From assembly GCF_901933205.1 (NCBI RefSeq), contig NC_044572.1, forward strand, positions 76,629,465 to 76,693,464: a stretch of DNA of 64,000 nt, in the 5' to 3' direction. Below, one piece after another: positions 1 to 13,200 of the stretch; positions within the stretch are counted from its first letter, which is position 1; each line of letters begins with the position of its first letter. The translations under genes and the position numbers were made by a program. This DNA comes from Camarhynchus parvulus (lineage: Eukaryota > Chordata > Aves > Passeriformes > Thraupidae). The notes under the pieces were generated by a model that did not search any database, was not told the DNA's origin, and saw nothing but the letters and a program-made list of their open reading frames with translations.

Positions 1-159
1 TGAGGCTACTGCTATCTTACAGGACTGTTTTACCTTTTTTCTCTCCCCAGTGGAATGAGATGGAAAACTAGGAAGCATCTGGCACAGTCCACACTAAGAC
101 AGAGGTAGTTTAGTTTTTACAACTGCACTTCTCATAGTCCATAAGCAAAAAGAGAGGCG
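1..159. other. Left edge, unassigned
   Basis: AT-rich DNA up to the start of the purine microsatellite. I see no gene or repeat family in it. Confidence 0.5.
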
Positions 160-326
160 AGGGAGGGAGGGAGGGAGGGAGGAGGAAGGGGAGGAAGGAA
201 GGAAGGAAGGAAGGAAGGAAGGAAGGAAGGAAGGAAGGAAGGAAGGAAGGAAGGAAGGAAGGAAGGAAGGAAGGAAGGAAGGAAGGAAGGAAGGAAGGAA
301 GGAAGGAAGGAAGGAAGGAAAAAAAA
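160..326. repeat. (GGGA)n then (GGAA)n microsatellite
   Basis: A purine-only tract. It starts as GGGA/GGAGG units at about 160-192 and continues as 32 uninterrupted GGAA units at 193-320, followed by a short A-run. The open frame read on the minus strand here is a Pro-Ser-Phe-Leu polymer made by the repeat, not a protein gene. GGAA arrays can bind ETS-family transcription factors in general, but nothing here shows that they do. Confidence 0.97.
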
Positions 327-3300
327 GATGCAATAAGACAATTACAAAGAGCCCATAAGACATCCTGAGGTAACCCAACTTACAGGAATAATTTAGTCCA
401 TTATGCCAATGTCTCATTACTCCTATGCTGAAGTGTAAATGGAGTGAATGTCCTACTTCTTAGGAGAAGCAATTTGTGTGGTGTTGCTTACACATGAAAA
501 TACTCTTGCACATAAATAAGTATGGCACATAGCAGCACTGAATGATTTTATCCACTGCCACTGGACTGTTACACATACTGCAGTTTCATCAGAAAGTAGC
601 ATATACATAAAGATGACTCACAGAAAGATAGCAGACAAGATGAATCTGTGTCCTTTTTAATACTACACTTGTAGTACTTTGTGATGGAAGGAGAAAGGAT
701 TTGTCAGCAGGTGAGATAAAAATAAACCCAGTCAGATACTATATATTTTAGATTTAGCCAGGCACTACCTTAGATCAGTAAGGACATTTCTCTCTGCAAT
801 TCAATATGGATTCACAAATTCTGTCTCATTCTTCTCTTGTCTGGCTTTAAACAGGGGATTCTGGTCACAGCTACAACAGGATACTGGAAGAGATGAAGCC
901 AGTAAGCTGATGCCAAGTACCTGTGATTATTATTGTTTACCTTGAGGGTACTTGAAAATACTTGCTCTGATTTTCTGTTGAAAATTGACTGCCAGGTCAC
1001 ACAGGTAAATTCACTGCAGCTGTTTGCCTCCCACAGTGCTCTCAGTACTAAGAATAGAAGAGGTTTACTAGGATTAGTTAGGACAACACCAGTCAACCAA
1101 TTTCATTCCATTGCAGAAGCCTCAGAGATCAGTGAAATATTTTTTCTCCTAGTTTTCTAGTTGTGGCTGCAACCAGCCGCCTCAAACTTCTTAGGCTTTT
1201 AAGAGATGTGCATCCATACCCCTTCTTAAACAGTCCTAGGTCAATAAAATTAATACAGAGAAAGAATGAATTTAGATGTGATTTTTATGTCTGATTTCAT
1301 TCTGTCTACTATAGACATTTCAGGGATAAAAAACATACATGTTAAGACAGAACTCAACCGGAATTTATGTATTTAATTGCTTTTTCAAAATATTTTTTGT
1401 TAAACTGTTCTCCTCAAGCAGGTAAATGTACAATGAACAGTTTCAATGTATTTTCACAGAGTAAGTTTGTGCTGAGGCCACTGTAAATTGAATAAAGCAT
1501 GCAGTGACTCAGGGGTGCTTTACAAAATGCATGAAAGTAAATTGTAAAAGTTGTGGGAGCAGAATGTGTTGCTCAGACCCTCAAGAGCTAGAAGGTGGCA
1601 ATTGTGGGAATCATAGTGTAGGACTGGGTGGATAAATAATATCATAGGTCACTGGTTGGTCTCTAATAATTAAAAAGAGAGATTTAATTGTTTGTATGTG
1701 TGAGAATTCTGCCAGGATGTAGATGCAGGATTGACCAGGAAGGAACAGGAGGATTTTAGGAGTCTCTTATCAATTCTAGCTGCAATTATCATGAAAAAGT
1801 TTTTGGGAGGATATTCTTGTTCTTCAGTATTTACCTTGTTCTGTCTTACATTACCAAGAAGGTAAATGATAGCAAAAAGTTTATTTTTTTTTTCCTATAC
1901 ATACTAGAAATCTTTAGTACTAATGAGGTTTGCCAGATTGAAAACTTGGAAGAATAATTTCTGCACTAGTAAATCCAGAGAATGAATATTCTATTAGAAA
2001 TAATAATGCAAACACTCTTGGACTAACCCATCCATGTGTCTAGGTCCTGACCTGAAGAGGAATACCTCCAGAGATGGGAAAAGTTCAGTCTCATTAAGCA
2101 TGCATCTCTCAGCTTTTTTGTTAGAACTGTCAATCTTAGTTATCAAAGTAACAGTGATGACATTCAGGATCACTGAGAACTGCATTATTAACAGAATTTA
2201 GATAAAGTAAGCTCCAAAACTGAGATTACAAAATACCTTTGTTGCATCATCTCATTTTCTGTCTCCCAATTTTTTAAATAGTATTTGTGGGATATATTTA
2301 TATATTTTAAATAGATATACAGGACAATTTCTGTGGTGTTGTTCACTTCCCATATTACTGCAATAATAAAAAAATCTCTGTTAAAAAGAGAGTAATTAGC
2401 TAAATAGTTTGTTGGGAAAATGAAGTTCTAGTATTCCAGAACACCTGAGTCTTTGAAATCTGCTCCAGTAAGACTGATTTATAAAATCACTTTGGGGAAT
2501 TTGTTGACCTCAAGCTCAATTTTAAGGCTATCCAGGCTTCCCAGGACTACTTTTCCTATTGGAAAAATCTACCCTAGACTCTTATAGCAAGGGAATAGCA
2601 AATATTTGGGCAAAACCATTACCAGTTTCCTCCTGCATTTTTCTTTTCACATCACCATTCTTGAGGTTCATGAACAGTAGCCCTCATTTCCCTAATGTAT
2701 TTATAATTAGGTTTGTATGGCAGTATAGATAAAACCTGTTATCACAGCTTTTGTCACAAGATATTCTATTACTCAGAAATTATACAGAAAGAACTGATTT
2801 TTTTTTTCTAATCTAAACCAAAAAAGCAAAAGTGGTTTTTTTAAGAAATAGCCAAGGTAATGTAATGTCACTCTGAACAGAGAACACAATCAATCAGTCA
2901 CTTAGATATAAAATGTAATATACAGGACAATTAAAGTAATAACAAAAAATACTTGGTTTATCTCAGAAACTACAGCAAAAAGAAAATAATTCTGTGCACT
3001 GCTAATAGGAATCAACCTACATTGCTCAGAAGGATTTATTATATCAACGTACCCCTCTACTTCTAGTATTTAGTTATCACTATAGTGTTCTCATGACTGT
3101 CACCAATCTTTGAATACAGAAAACTTGACATGTCTTTTTTGAAAAACAATCTGTTTTATTGTGGGATTTTTGTTCATATTCATTACAATTTTATAAAATC
3201 ACTCTCAAGACCCATGGTTCACTTTCTCCCAAGTTAATGAGTTCAAGAAAAAAGGTTCTGAACCAGAAATCAATTCTTACACAGCTTAAAATGATTTTTG

Positions 3301-3649
3301 AAATCTCAGGAAAATTTTCCACTATTCTTTTTTGTCACAATTTCCTCCATGATTTTATTTAGCTACAGTGTATTCATGATTCCTTTTTCTCTTGCACATC
3401 AGCCTTTAGGACAAAGCTTTTCTTAGAGGCTTGAGAATTGATCTGTAAAGAACATTAGAGAAAGTCAAAGTGTTACAGTAGTTATTCACTCCTCAATTTT
3501 CCCAGTGTTCCCAAGTTAGTTGAGAGTAATTCCCAAATTTGTGTATGGGGATCAAATTTAGAATTAATCTTCAGTTTTAACCTGTTTCTCTAAACTATTT
3601 AAACCAAACTAAGGAATGTCTGCATTACATTCACTAGCTTTTGTTAATA
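327..3649. other. Gene-free AT-rich stretch
   Basis: About 3.3 kb of AT-rich DNA with short A and T runs. The open frames (for example 812-1096 minus and 933-1160 plus) overlap one another on opposite strands, show no domain and have no visible splice or promoter context. I recognise no repeat family. Confidence 0.5.
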
Positions 3650-3820
3650 GGGTGAGACCACACCTGGAGTCCTGAAAATGTTCATTCTGGGTCCCTGACT
3701 GAAAGAAAGGTGTTGACGTGCTGGCACTTTTCTGGACAGAGCTGGTGAAGGATCAGGAGTACAAGTCTTATGAGGAGCAGCTGAAGGAGCTGGAGTTGCT
3801 TAGCCTAGAAGAAAGAAGGA

Positions 3821-3877
<57 letters not shown>

Positions 3878-4217
3878 TACTACTACTCCTTACAACTACC
3901 GGAAAGAAGGCTGTCAAAAGGTGGGGTTTGGTCTCTTCTCTCAGATAACAAGCTAGAGGACAAGAGGAAATGACATATGGCTGCTCAAGGGAATGTTTAG
4001 ATTGAGTAGTAGAAAAAAATTCCACACAGAAATGACTGCTGAGGATTGGAACAGGATGCCCAGGGAAGTGATAGAGTCACCATTCCTGAAAGTATTAAAA
4101 AGACACATAGATGTGGCTATTGGGGTGCAGTTTAGTGGTGGACTAGGCAGTGCAGGATTAATGATTAGATCTGATAATCACAAACTTCTTTTTCTACCCA
4201 AATGACTCTATGATTAT
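3650..4217 (+). mobile_element. CR1 LINE, 3' fragment
   Basis: A 5'-truncated copy of the 3' end of a CR1 non-LTR retrotransposon in forward orientation. It opens with the CR1-like phrase GGTGAGACCACACCTGGAG and runs through a segment like the usual 'gaacaggatgcccagggaagtg' block near 4049. It ends in the characteristic tail AATGACTCTATGATTAT. A TTA microsatellite interrupts it at 3821-3876. The copy is diverged and encodes no intact protein. Family assignment is by recognition of conserved CR1 3' phrases. Confidence 0.85.
3821..3892. repeat. (TTA)n / (CTA)n microsatellite inside CR1
   Basis: About 18 TTA units (3821-3876) continue into a few CTA units. The poly-Leu reading on the plus strand and the poly-Asn reading on the minus strand are products of this tract. 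It sits within the CR1 copy, so it expanded after that insertion. Confidence 0.95.
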
Positions 4218-6869
4218 CGGTTATTTGTGGAGATCAAACCAGGGAAAATAAAATGAAGAGAGACTGGACTTCAATATGTACATGTCTTCTAAATGGGATA
4301 ATTGATTACGTCCTCTGATAGCTAAATAAAATATGAACATGGCTGGTGGTGATGTAATGAAAGAATTACTGTTGCTATTATATATTCATCAAATTTTTGA
4401 CTTTTTGAAAATGTCACCTGCTTGATTTTTCCAATACATTCAGAGTGCAAACAAGGAAGCAAAGAAGAGCATGAATAAATGGACAAATGAAAGAAAATCC
4501 TCATGTCATTCACCTTGCAGTGAAATGGGTCAGGCTATATTACTTTATATGTAGTACAAAAATGGGTCCAGGTTGTTGCACAGAACAGTCAAAAGAACAA
4601 AGTGAGAACTGACACCAATGTACAAAGAAAGATATAATATCAGAGCACAGGTTGAAAAAAAAAAATAGACACCAAAGACTGAGCTTTGATAATTCAGAAA
4701 AACTCCCATAGGTGTCTTCTTATAATACACTTCATTCTTCCAAGTGTGTAAACTGAGCTTTTAATTTCAAACTGACTATTCATCTTGGCAGAGATGGGTA
4801 AACAATCGACAAAAAAAAAATGTTTTCAAGATGTATTTCAGATTGGTTTGATTAGCAAATACATATTTTCAAAGAAAAAAAATTGAAAGTGTTGTGGAAA
4901 TAAGACTTTAGTGTCTCAGAAATAATTTTATATTTTTACATGCAAATATTTCCATTCTGAATTCTCAAGGAATCAGGAAAATTAAATAAAATGCCAAAAA
5001 AGTCCACGGACTTTGAACTTTACTTCTTTAACTCTTAAAAAATTTATAGACGGATGCTTTTGATAAAGTGTTAATGATACAGTGTATTCACTGTCAAAAA
5101 AATGCCATGTTAAAAATATGCTTTGTACCTTAACCCAAGAACAGTTTTCAGAAGAAGCAAAAGATGATGAAAAGGGAAAAAAATAGTCCTAGTTTTCTAA
5201 TATTTTTACTGTTTGAAGAAAAAAAGATATATGAATGCCTTATGTAAAATTATTTTTAAAAATTTTCAAAATCCAATTTGTTCCTAAGATTTGACAAGAG
5301 CAAAATTAGTTCTACAATAAGATCTACAATATTGCAGAACAATGAATTATATGGAAAAAGACAAAAACATCTTAATTTTTTTTTGGCATGTGAGTTTAGA
5401 TTTTAATCTACAATACCTGTGGGTTTTTTTAATATGATCTATGATGTAAGAAAAGTAGAACTAGCTGATAAGAAGAGATTTAAAAAATAATCAAAGCTAA
5501 TCCAAGCTTTTTTTTTTTTTTGTCCTACAGTTAATCTACAGGCTAAGAAACTCAATCCAAGCTGAAAATAAATCATGGGGATTCAATGGAAAAACAAATC
5601 ACCTATTTAAACTGCCATGAACAGTTCTAGGGAAGACCAAAACACAAATAAAGTACAAAACCCAAAATTTTGGGATTTTCCTCCCATTAGAAGAGGACTG
5701 TAACAGAGATTTGATTATAAGTCTTCATGAGGACAAGGCAATTAAATTAAATATCTATGCCTCAAAAAACCTGACATGAGTTAATCTATTGCCTTTAGTA
5801 AGTCCTCCTCTCCACAATGTTTCATGACAAATGGTGCTCTTGACACAGTATATTTACTATGTGTCTTAAATTATTGTAGGAGGCAGTTAACTAGCAAAAA
5901 TGTAAGAGTTATCTATGCTCCCTTTACCTGGCAATTATGACCAGCAACTCCTAACAGACTATTTTAATTTTTCTGTAGTGTCTTAGCAATCTTTATTGAA
6001 TAAAGCCTATGTTTTGTTAGAAAAAGCCTGCTGAATGATACAGGGAAAATGCAGGGATAAATATTTCAGCACTATTGCCTGAGAATTCGGTGAAAGTTTC
6101 AAGAGATTTTCTTCATTTTCTTTATAAAGGATGTTTGTAAAACCATGAATTTCAATGCTGCTGTGATTCAAAATAGGAGAAAAGTCATCCTTCTAGGATA
6201 TTTGAGAAAGTAAGTTAAGGTACTAAAGCTAAGCAAATTAAGGAGGTGGAGCTGATCAAAATAAAACAGACTAAGATGCTGAATTAAGACCAGACATTGC
6301 AAACCTACCCTTTGTAATTTTTGAACTTTCTCTGAAGTACATTGTCACTCTTGGTTCTGTTTGAGACATGAAAATTATAGAGACGCTGGTGATTGAGACT
6401 GCTGCATAACAGGATCTTGTACTGCTTCTACAGAGTAAAAACAGAGGAGAAGAAGAAATTGGAAGGGTGGCATAAGAAAAAGTAGATCAGGGTAGAAAAC
6501 AACAACAACAAAAAATAATGATTCTCTCATGCCTTTGGACAAAAAAATCTTCATGGAAACTGAAGCACATTGGCAAGGTGCTAGAGGTAGCTGTCACTCT
6601 TACACTTAAAAAATGCAATGAATTGTCTCAAACACTGACAAAGACGGAAGTTCCCACAAGAAAAGCTACTCCAGCAGTCTCAGATGGCAAACAGGAAAGT
6701 GTTAATTTCAGGCTTATATGGAGGTGAAAGGTTTGGAATTAGAACACTGGACAAGATTCCACTGTGCAGACTGTAGGAAAAGCTCAGACACAACAAGAGG
6801 AAGATGTCAGGCCTCATGAAGCAGATCTTGCAGATACATTCATACAAAAATTCCCACCATGGCAAACTG
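4218..6869. other. Gene-free AT-rich stretch
   Basis: AT-rich DNA with many A and T runs, for example poly-T near 5508-5521. The small frames at 4322-4513, 4545-4730 and 6518-6727 show no domain. The right part (about 6400-6869) may contain U3 sequence of the LTR-like element that follows, but I cannot place a boundary. Confidence 0.45.
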
Positions 6870-7217
6870 TAGGAAAGGAAGCAACTGCTTACACATAGCC
6901 CATATCAAGTTGTGAATACTTCATGTAGGACTCTGGATACCTGGGATGTGGACAGTATAAAAGTGGCACTTTCAGAAGAACAGTCTGGGGACCCCCACCA
7001 CTGAGAAGACCAGAAGAAGAGCCAACTGGAGGCTGCTGAAACTCACATGCTGGTGACTACAATCTCTGTCTCTCTCGATTTCCCTCTCTCTCTCACATAC
7101 TGGTAAATAAAATCCATACTATTGACTTTGGCATAAGGACTTGTTTGCACCTTCATTCAGAAAAAGCATCTATTAATAATAACACCCTAATACTATTTCA
7201 GGAGTGGGATCCTAACA
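6870..7217 (+). mobile_element. LTR-like remnant (solo LTR, left end unresolved)
   Basis: The order of signals is that of a retroviral LTR read forward. A TATA box (TATAAAA) lies at 6956-6962. A G/C-richer probable R start with GGGGACCCCC follows. A pyrimidine-rich CT stretch spans about 7064-7095, and an AATAAA polyadenylation signal lies at 7106-7111. A U5-like end GGAGTGGGATCCTAACA finishes with CA at 7217. No internal retroviral genes follow, so this would be a solo LTR. I could not find the left TG end or a target-site duplication. The alternative is a fortuitous TATA/AATAAA pair. Confidence 0.5.
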
Positions 7218-10200
7218 TTATTCCAGTAGATCAAAAACTGCAAACACACTAAATATCATTCAGCTGTGACAAATATTATATTGCTTCAGAGTTGAAAAGG
7301 TGAACCTTATTTCTGTCACTGATGTCCTGTAAGTGATATTTTTGTATCCTAGGAAAGGAGAAGCTATCTCCTAGCATATTCAGCCTACCTTCCAAACTTA
7401 TCTCTTCAGCACTAAACACAAGGCAAATGAGTCTTAATTGTCTGAGAATATTGAAAATCTTGATCTATTCACTGGATTGAATATTTCTCTTATTTCAGGT
7501 CTCCTTGTGCCTATCCTATCTGAACATCAGAACAGGACTTCATGGTTTGACATCCACTAGGAATACAGATATTATTTGTTATTCATTGTTTCTAAAGTTA
7601 TTAAAAATAGGTTTTACTTAATTGCAAATCTTTTTAAAATCATAAAGATGTTTAAATCACTTTAGATAGAAATCCTCTTTGTATCCTGATTTTTGCTATA
7701 TTGATATATAGCCACTGGTGTTGAACATTCTGGAATATTGTTGAAATAGAAAACATTGAATGGCCTTTCATTATGACAGTGTCATCTTGTCTTCTCAAAA
7801 TCAAAATTTATTGAAAAATCTTTCCCTTTTTTGATTGTATAGTTCAACTCAGTCCAGAAATGAATCTACAGCAGTATTAGGATTCTTTCAAACTTTATTA
7901 TCAACTTGATAAAAAGCTAACAGACTTAGCAAATACCTAAAAGAAAATTTAAAAACAATACATAGTCTTATAATTTGTCCCTCTTTATTGTTCTGATCCT
8001 TTTATAACTGTTCCCCTGCTCTTCTCAACCATGCTGGTTATTTTTTAATTTCTGCTTTTCCTTTACCTTCAAATTCTTCAGATTTCTTGGGGTTGAATGC
8101 ACAAGAGAGTGTTTAAGCGCTCTTATTGTCATACCTCAGAATGCAGATTTTTGACATTTACTAGGAAAATATTCTTTTAAAAGGTATCATTATTCCAGAC
8201 AGCTTCAGATTCTAGATAGTTACCCATAATTATTTTCAGTTCTGCAAAATTAGAACTTAAAAGAATCCAGCCTGTGTAGCATTAATTTGGTTGTATTTGT
8301 TTCTCTACTATATAGAATTATGATCAGAAATTAAAGAGACAGTTTTAAAAAAAATCCTGATCTATAAGCATTTGTCTTACTAAAATGAAAAGGAAGCAAT
8401 AGAATAGAGTATTCAAAAATTTAAGAATAGTGCTGATCCATCTTTAACTTACAAGGAACAAGGATGGAGGGAACAATGTTTCGATCAAGTCAGACTCCTA
8501 AAGGACAAATGGACAGAGAAGAATAGACAATTATTAGTACTGAAAATTGAAAACAAACAGAAATCTAAATGCATAGAGTTTTGTTTATTTTCGTCTCCTC
8601 AGGGCAAAAGGAAGTGGATTGCACGTACAAGCGAGTCTCTGATTTTGATACAGATTTAGCAAAGCATTAAAGCATAGACTTGCCAATTTTCAATGTGGTT
8701 CTTAAATGTACAGAGAGGAAATTCTTGGAAAAGATTGTATAGTTTTACCATCATCTTATCAAATACAAACAGAAAATCCTCTTGAAAAAAAATCTAGCAA
8801 TAAGGATTTCCTTCAGGGCAAGCATATTTAATATTTTCCTGTTCATTTTTATTCTTAATATGGTTGTACTCAGACTCAGTCAAACATATTTTTTGACAAT
8901 GCATTCCTCTTTTTTCTGTTTTATCATAGTGTGTAAAAAGTATTCTTACTTACTTAGAATTATATGAGTCATGCAGAAATGATGTCTTAATCTCTGAGAC
9001 CTTGAGACTTTAAATGGAGCACTGTAGTTCATTGAATGTTGAAATGTACCTTTCATTTTGAACAATTTGAGAAAAAATTGGGACAATGAAGGTGGTAATT
9101 CATTATGGAAACCCTAGAAGATGACACAAAATAGAACAGATTCTGTTTTATCTTGATGCAACTATGAGATGCCTTTAACATTTATGTTTTGATTTGATGT
9201 ACTCTGGCAATTTGGTTGGTCTGTCATTAGTGTGGAAAGGACAAGAATATATATACACATCTATGTGTCTATGCATCTTTTAATGTTTGGAAAAACTTTG
9301 CCCTTAGGAGATCATAGTTTGTGACTTCCTATTCAGATGAGAAAATTCAAGTTTTAAAGGCAATCAATCAGTTGAGGAGGATTCCATTAAATGTAGGACA
9401 GAGGTGAGCCAAAGACTAGGCACAAATGCTAGCAAATCTTCACTTTGGAAGTGTAAAAGTAATATCTTCATGGGGTTCATTGCTTCTTATTATCTCTTTC
9501 ACATGCAGAGGCCGATGGCAGCCTTCATTACTAGAGTGAGGACAAAGTGCAGGAAGTCAAAAGGAGAGTGAGAGATTAAACAGAATAGATTGTGATCTGT
9601 AGTAAGGCAGAGAAATGCCAGGAAGGTCATAACTCGTATTTCTACTGCAAAGAAAAAATTATGCCCAAGGAGACACTCAGCAATGCATTATCACAAAGAC
9701 ATTCCCCAGCAGTGGTTGTGAGTATGTAGGTGATGAAAGCAAGATGACCATGACCATGCCTTCCTGCTCCTGGGGTTAGAAGTATAAACTCATTCAAAAT
9801 GAGGGAGTGTAATTTTCATGCAGCACTACATAGCCCAGCATTAATGTGTGCCAGGTGAACACCTGAAAACAGATCAGCTCACACAGAGCTGCCTTAAGTA
9901 TCATTTTGTTCTTCATATTACTATTGCCCAATTTTTGATGTATAGAAATATTTAGCTTGAATCAGTAACTAAAGACTAGTCCAGCAACTTTAACATGGAA
10001 AAAAGCTTTAAAGTCCCTCCCTTTAGCTTTCCTCTAACTTCAAGGATAGTTACTTTTGTAAGAACACATGATTCATATCTACTGCATGTTTTTATTCTTA
10101 CTCTATTCCTGAGGTTTTTAAAAATAGTTTGGGTTTTTCCATTCACGCTGTGATGAAGAAAAAATAATGTTAAAGCAGTGCTGTAGTATCACAGTGGTTG

Positions 10201-13200
10201 TACACACAGCAGAGCACCAAATTAATTCACAGCATCTGTAATGTTTGATCACCCAAGGGGAGAGATACACAAAGAAAATCAGTACCATCTAAAAGCAATT
10301 TCTGAAGCAATTTCTTCTGCAGAGATTGTCATGTAAGAGACAATGAATTTGATAAACATCAACACATTATCATTGGACCATTCAGGGTACGAGTATGAAT
10401 AAAGTTTTAAATTACAGGAGGACCAGAAGAGAACGCTAGAAATGTGTTTACAGAAGAATATGAGAGATGTCTGGCATAGATACTGGACAGAAACAAGTGT
10501 TTTACGTTCAGCAACATCAGCTATTTCCATGAAATTATTGGTGCAAGACAAGGAAAAGTCCACCTCAAGATCACATCATGACACTTTTGTCCCTCTATGA
10601 AAAAACTAATTGAATGGCACTTTTCTTTTTGCCTTAATTTTGTTTTCTAAACAGCAAAAACAATGCATTAAAAATTCTGAACCATCAAATTTATCATTTT
10701 GTGTAAAACAAAAAATGTCATCATTACTATTTGCATTATATTCTAGTAATAAACAAATATATGCAAAGAATCTGGGCATTGGTATGGTGCATTCATTTGC
10801 TAAATGGGCAAGTGAAGCACAATAAATTAGGTTTTCAAAAATACAACAGGAAATTGGAGGCTAAACTTGAATTTAATTGATGATGATAGGAAAAATTTTC
10901 AACAGATATTAATAGGGAGTTTAGACAAAGTCTAAAGCGAAAACAAACAAACAAGCAAACACAGAATCCCCTCTTGGAAACTTCTGGTCCTTTAGAAACC
11001 ATTGCTGCCTCTATTTGTGTCAATTATGTAAGCAAGTAAAGCTTTGCTACTGGATATATCAAAAGCAATGTTACTTTGTCTGTTCTGAGCATATTAGGCA
11101 TAAGTAAGATCATTCAAAATGCACAAAACAAGCCTCCACTTAGATAAGTCCCCCACAGGGCCCTATTTAGAAAATGTATTCAGAGAAAAATTAGTGTATA
11201 AAGACAACATAGATTATGGTATCATGCATAAGAAAAGCGGCCCCAGTCATTTCAAAGCACAGTAAAGAAAGAGAAGCAAAAAAGCAGAGAACCTGATTCT
11301 GTGGAACACTGATGACTGTATCTATGCTGTAAATAGAAAAATTTGTTTGCTTCAGGGAGTGCTCATGCATCTTGCTCTTATCAGCCATGGGGTAAAGTGC
11401 AATATATGTAAGCAAGCACTGGAACTGAATGCTGTAATCTAGGGCTTTTGTTGGCTAAATGCTCTGAAAAAACATCACTCAATCACAAATTTTATTTTGG
11501 GTCCATCAGTCTGATAGTCTTCATAGTACAGCTTCATCACAAAATAAGCCTACTTCCACCAAAATGTAAATCCACCTTTGCTTCAAGACTTGGTCTTAGG
11601 TGATACGTGTTACTGGAGAACAAGGTGAGGGTTTTCTATTGCAAGGAATGCTTGTTTTCCAATTCTCTGCAATAAGTGTGATGACTGAATTATTATATCA
11701 CAAAGACAGTAGAACCAATAATCATCACAAAACCCACTTTTTTCTTCTTCACTAAGCCCACAGCCTGGTGATCTGAACAAACATCCTGCTTAAAGACAAA
11801 AGGGCTAGTGTGTTAAACTACATGTCTAAACAGAGTCTAGAAATACATTAAGTATTTGATTGTTGCATTTTAAAACAGAGATTAAAATCAAGTTCAGTGA
11901 GCAGATAAACAACTCAATAAGCAAGTTAGAATCCACATGGATGAAAATTCTGAGCTTAAATGGGAAAGGTGCAATACTGACTCTTCTTTACTGCCCATGT
12001 GAAAAAGGCAACAGTTTCTACTGTAGGCAGATCAGAGAGACTTCAAATATGAAGAAGAAACCTTAACTGTTTAAAAGAACCTTAATTATCCTATTTGGAC
12101 TGAACAAGTATAATAAACATAGTGAGAAGATCAGAGTATTACAAAACAGTCATGACTTTTTTTAGGAAATATTTAGGTTAAAGAAATGAAATGAAACCCT
12201 AGATTTAGGCAGGAGAGACATGTAACAACTGGCTTGACATCTTTTAGAGGTGCTATGAAAATGACCATAAAGGAAACATCATGATTTTCATAAAATGAAG
12301 TCACCCTTACAGACCTACTAGAATTCTCTGAGGGGGTCCAACAGATACAGGAACAGAGATAATCCATTTCATGCAATCTACTTGTTTTTTCTAAAATGCC
12401 TTCACATAAGGGTTTGAAAGGAATGAAACAGCCCTCTCATAAAAGCAATGTCACTGCACAGATAAATAATTGATTGGGAAGTAGGGAAGAAAAGTGCAGG
12501 AGTGGAGAAGGGCCACTGGGCAATTTTCACTTTGGTTTGTTGTGCTTAACATTTGGAAAACAGGGTGAGGAACAGAAGAAATGTTCTACTAAAATTATTT
12601 TTTTCAGATCAGAATGGACAAGAACAAATGAGAACAACTTAAGGTGAGAAACTTATGAAGTGAATGACTGCACAATAAAACTTCAAGTAAAAGTCATCAT
12701 ATATGAAATAATTCCATCTGGGGGAAAAAAAGTATTTACTTCCTGAAGAGAAAGCCAACTCTGAGACCACCTTGGAAATGTGATTATAAAATAGAGCTCT
12801 ATGAGAAATGTCAACTTACTGTTTAACATCAATCAAAATACCCAAATCAAAGTATTTCAAAAGACAGAGGTGAAAAAAAGAATGGAATTATGCTTTATAA
12901 TAAATCCCTCATTTACCTGCCTCCTTAAAACTTTGTGTAGCTTGGTTCTATCTCAAGACTTGTGCAAAAGCTCAGAGAGGTAAATTCAGGGCAAGAAGAA
13001 TGATCAAAGTTATGGAATATTTTCTCACTGGGAATGGCAAAATGGGCTCTACTTTTCTACCTGTAAAAGAGCTGAATCCTAAATAAACAATAGATTGAAG
13101 AGAATTGGTTTTCTGTCTCTCATATAATAGTAGAATTTATTTTATTAAGCCAGTAAGATCCAAATTGAAGAGAAATAAAAGGAAATGATTCTGCAGGCAA

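Noticed and set aside
94..417. 107-codon minus-strand frame rich in Pro-Ser-Phe-Leu
   Set aside because: It is the translation of the GGAA microsatellite.
3718..4025. Poly-Leu (plus) and poly-Asn (minus) frames
   Set aside because: Both are readings of the TTA array and CR1 sequence.
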